A stretch of 6,103 nt of DNA from contig CAPQQE010000080.1 of the NCBI GenBank assembly GCA_948687865.1, positions 515 through 6,617 of the forward strand, in the 5' to 3' direction. Origin of the DNA: an uncultured Bacilli bacterium. GTDB lineage: Bacteria > Bacillota_I > Bacilli_A > RF39 > UBA660. Under the pieces are notes generated by a model. It had not been told where the DNA came from. It made no database searches and worked only from the letters and a program-made list of their open reading frames with translations. Every line of letters begins with the position of its first letter. Positions within the stretch are counted from its first letter, which is position 1. Shown here one piece after another: positions 4,938-6,103 of this stretch. The position numbers and the translations under genes were made by a program.

Positions 4938-5675
4938 ATGGATAAAAAAGTTGTATTAGTGACAGGTGGCTCAAGAGGTATAGGGAGAGCTACCGTTATA
5001 GAATTTGCTAGTGGGGGGTATAATGTTGTTATTAACTATGTTAAAAATGATAATGTTGCATTGGCACTTAAAGAGGATATAGAAAAAAAGTATAATGTTA
5101 AAGCATTAGCAATTAAAGCGGATGTAACAAATGAAAATGAAGTAAAAAATATGGTAAATGCTACTATCATAAATGAATTTGGTCATATTGATGTTTTAGT
5201 AAATAATGCTGGAATTGCAATAGGTAAAGAATTTGAATACAGGACAGTTGAAGATTGGGATAAGACTTTAAAAACAAATCTAATTGCTCCATTTATTGTA
5301 AGTAAATATGTAGGTAAAGTTATGCTTAACCAAAAGAGTGGAAAAATAATAAATGTATCTAGTACAAATGGAATAAATGCATTTTTTCCAACTAGTATAG
5401 ATTATGATGCGTCAAAGGCAGGGTTAATCAATTTAACACACAATCTAGCAATACAATTTGCGCCTTATATTAATGTAAATTGTGTTGCACCAGGATGGGT
5501 TAATACTGAAATGAATAAAGAGTTACCTAAGGATTTAATAGAAGAAGAAACAAAAAAGATTTATAAAAATAGATTTGCAGAACCAAGTGAAATTGGAAAA
5601 TTAATTTACTTTCTATCAAGTGATGATGCAGAATTTATAAATGATGAAGTCATAAAAATTGATGGTGGTTATTAA
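4938..5675 (+). CDS. Classical short-chain dehydrogenase/reductase, FabG-like
   Basis: A complete 245-residue NAD(P)-dependent oxidoreductase of the classical SDR family. The Rossmann cofactor motif TGGSRGIG is at 9-16, NNAG at 89-92, and the catalytic tetrad is N114 (KTNLIAPF), S142 (NVSSTNG), Y156 and K160 (YDASK). PGWVNTEM at 185-192 is the usual loop after the active site, and the protein ends in KIDGGY, as FabG-type enzymes do. Arg13 in the glycine motif and Asn-Tyr after beta-2 favour NADPH. Length is normal for the family. Closest in style to 3-oxoacyl-ACP reductases, but many SDRs with other substrates look alike, and no fatty-acid synthesis gene is nearby, so the symbol fabG is not assigned. 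AGGAGG lies 5 bp before the ATG, the strongest site in the plus-strand set. Role relative to the mobile element is unclear; it may be cargo or flanking host DNA. Confidence 0.9.
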   Translation: MDKKVVLVTGGSRGIGRATVIEFASGGYNVVINYVKNDNVALALKEDIEKKYNVKALAIKADVTNENEVKNMVNATIINEFGHIDVLVNNAGIAIGKEFEYRTVEDWDKTLKTNLIAPFIVSKYVGKVMLNQKSGKIINVSSTNGINAFFPTSIDYDASKAGLINLTHNLAIQFAPYINVNCVAPGWVNTEMNKELPKDLIEEETKKIYKNRFAEPSEIGKLIYFLSSDDAEFINDEVIKIDGGY

Positions 5676-5820
5676 TATAAATATTATGATAACAAAAATC
5701 CAATCTATAATAGAAAATTTTATTAAAATTATAAAAAAATTAAAACTATTACATTAAAAATATAATAATAATTTGTGAATAAAAAGATAAATTTTGTCGA
5801 AAATAAAATAGGTGGTTGTA
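5676..5820. other. Very A+T-rich intergenic spacer
   Basis: About 145 bp of almost pure A and T between the SDR gene and the last reading frame. TATAAT occurs at 5761-5766 but without a good -35 box at 15-18 bp, and no G+C-bearing terminator stem was seen after the SDR stop. AGGTGG at 5810-5815 is the ribosome binding site of the next gene. Confidence 0.4.
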
Positions 5821-6103
5821 ATGAAAAAAATATTCACAATAATTATTATTTTTATTTTACTTACTATATTAATTTTTTCATCAAGTAATTATAATAAATA
5901 TTCTAGTGTTTTTCAAGAAAATAAAAATAATGATAATCATTATAAATTATTATTTAATAATGAAAATTTAACAATAAGAAATTTTAAATTAAAGCTAAAT
6001 TTATTTGTTAAAGAAAATTCATTTATAACAAAAGTTTATATTGATTATAAGGATGGAATAAAAGAATACTTTATAGATAAAGAATATTTTTCTTTTGATA
6101 ATT
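5821..6103 (+). CDS. Membrane-anchored or secreted protein of unknown function, 5' part only
   Basis: The first 94 codons of a gene cut by the right edge. AGGTGG lies 5 bp before the ATG. MKK is followed by a continuous hydrophobic stretch (about residues 4-19, rich in Ile and Leu) and then by a polar Ser/Asn/Lys-rich region, which is the profile of a signal peptide or N-terminal membrane anchor with the rest outside the cell. There is no cysteine lipobox in the visible part. The remainder (residues about 41-94) is rich in Asn, Lys, Phe and Tyr and may form beta strands (TIRNFKLKLNLFVKE, FITKVYIDYKDG), but no family is recognised. Composition is even more A+T-rich than the upstream genes. Confidence 0.7.
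   Translation, partial: MKKIFTIIIIFILLTILIFSSSNYNKYSSVFQENKNNDNHYKLLFNNENLTIRNFKLKLNLFVKENSFITKVYIDYKDGIKEYFIDKEYFSFDN

Noticed and set aside
1..6103. tRNA, rRNA, CRISPR array, insertion sequence or riboswitch
   Set aside because: No cloverleaf, regularly spaced repeat array, transposase motif or known riboswitch core was seen on either strand by eye.

Overview
The window is strongly A+T-rich. It uses TGA as an ordinary stop codon, AGA for most arginines and strong AGGAGG-type ribosome binding sites. This fits a low-GC Gram-positive bacterium (Bacilli, Erysipelotrichia or Clostridia) using the standard bacterial code, not a code-4 mycoplasma. A fusobacterial host cannot be excluded. The gene content suggests the window covers one end of an integrated mobile element (small integrative element, phage satellite or ICE) plus accessory genes.

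Left part (1-1860, all minus strand): a tightly packed recombination/replication module. Read in transcription order it holds a small helix-turn-helix-like protein resembling the DUF3173/excisionase-type proteins of integrative elements (1624-1860), a RepA-like RecA-fold ATPase (644-1612) and a tyrosine integrase whose 3' part runs off the left edge (1-641). Spacings are 11 bp and 2 bp, and each ribosome binding site lies in or against the end of the gene before it, so the three are almost certainly one operon.

Control region (1861-2084): a compact divergent switch. A promoter for the minus-strand operon and one for a plus-strand XRE/CI-like repressor (2085-2609) face away from each other. 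Two 17-bp palindromes of the same sequence family lie at the start of the leftward transcript and between the two -35 boxes. This is the layout of an immunity-repressor switch holding an element dormant.

Central part (2610-4850, plus strand): an unusual four-part ATGACA inverted repeat precedes a coupled three-gene operon: a 12-cysteine DUF3795-type protein, a MazG-like nucleotide pyrophosphohydrolase and a SMUG2/DUF4918-like uracil-DNA-glycosylase-fold protein. A stand-alone PD-(D/E)XK nuclease follows after 51 bp. Base excision, nucleotide-pool cleaning and DNA cleavage genes placed beside a mobile-element switch suggest a DNA-quality or anti-phage function. That reading is inference.

Right part (4851-6103): a classical short-chain dehydrogenase/reductase (FabG-like) with its own probable promoter, then a very A+T-rich spacer and the start of a membrane-anchored or secreted protein of unknown function cut by the right edge. 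Whether these two belong to the element or to the host chromosome cannot be told from this window. No tRNA, rRNA, CRISPR array, insertion sequence or att site is recognisable.
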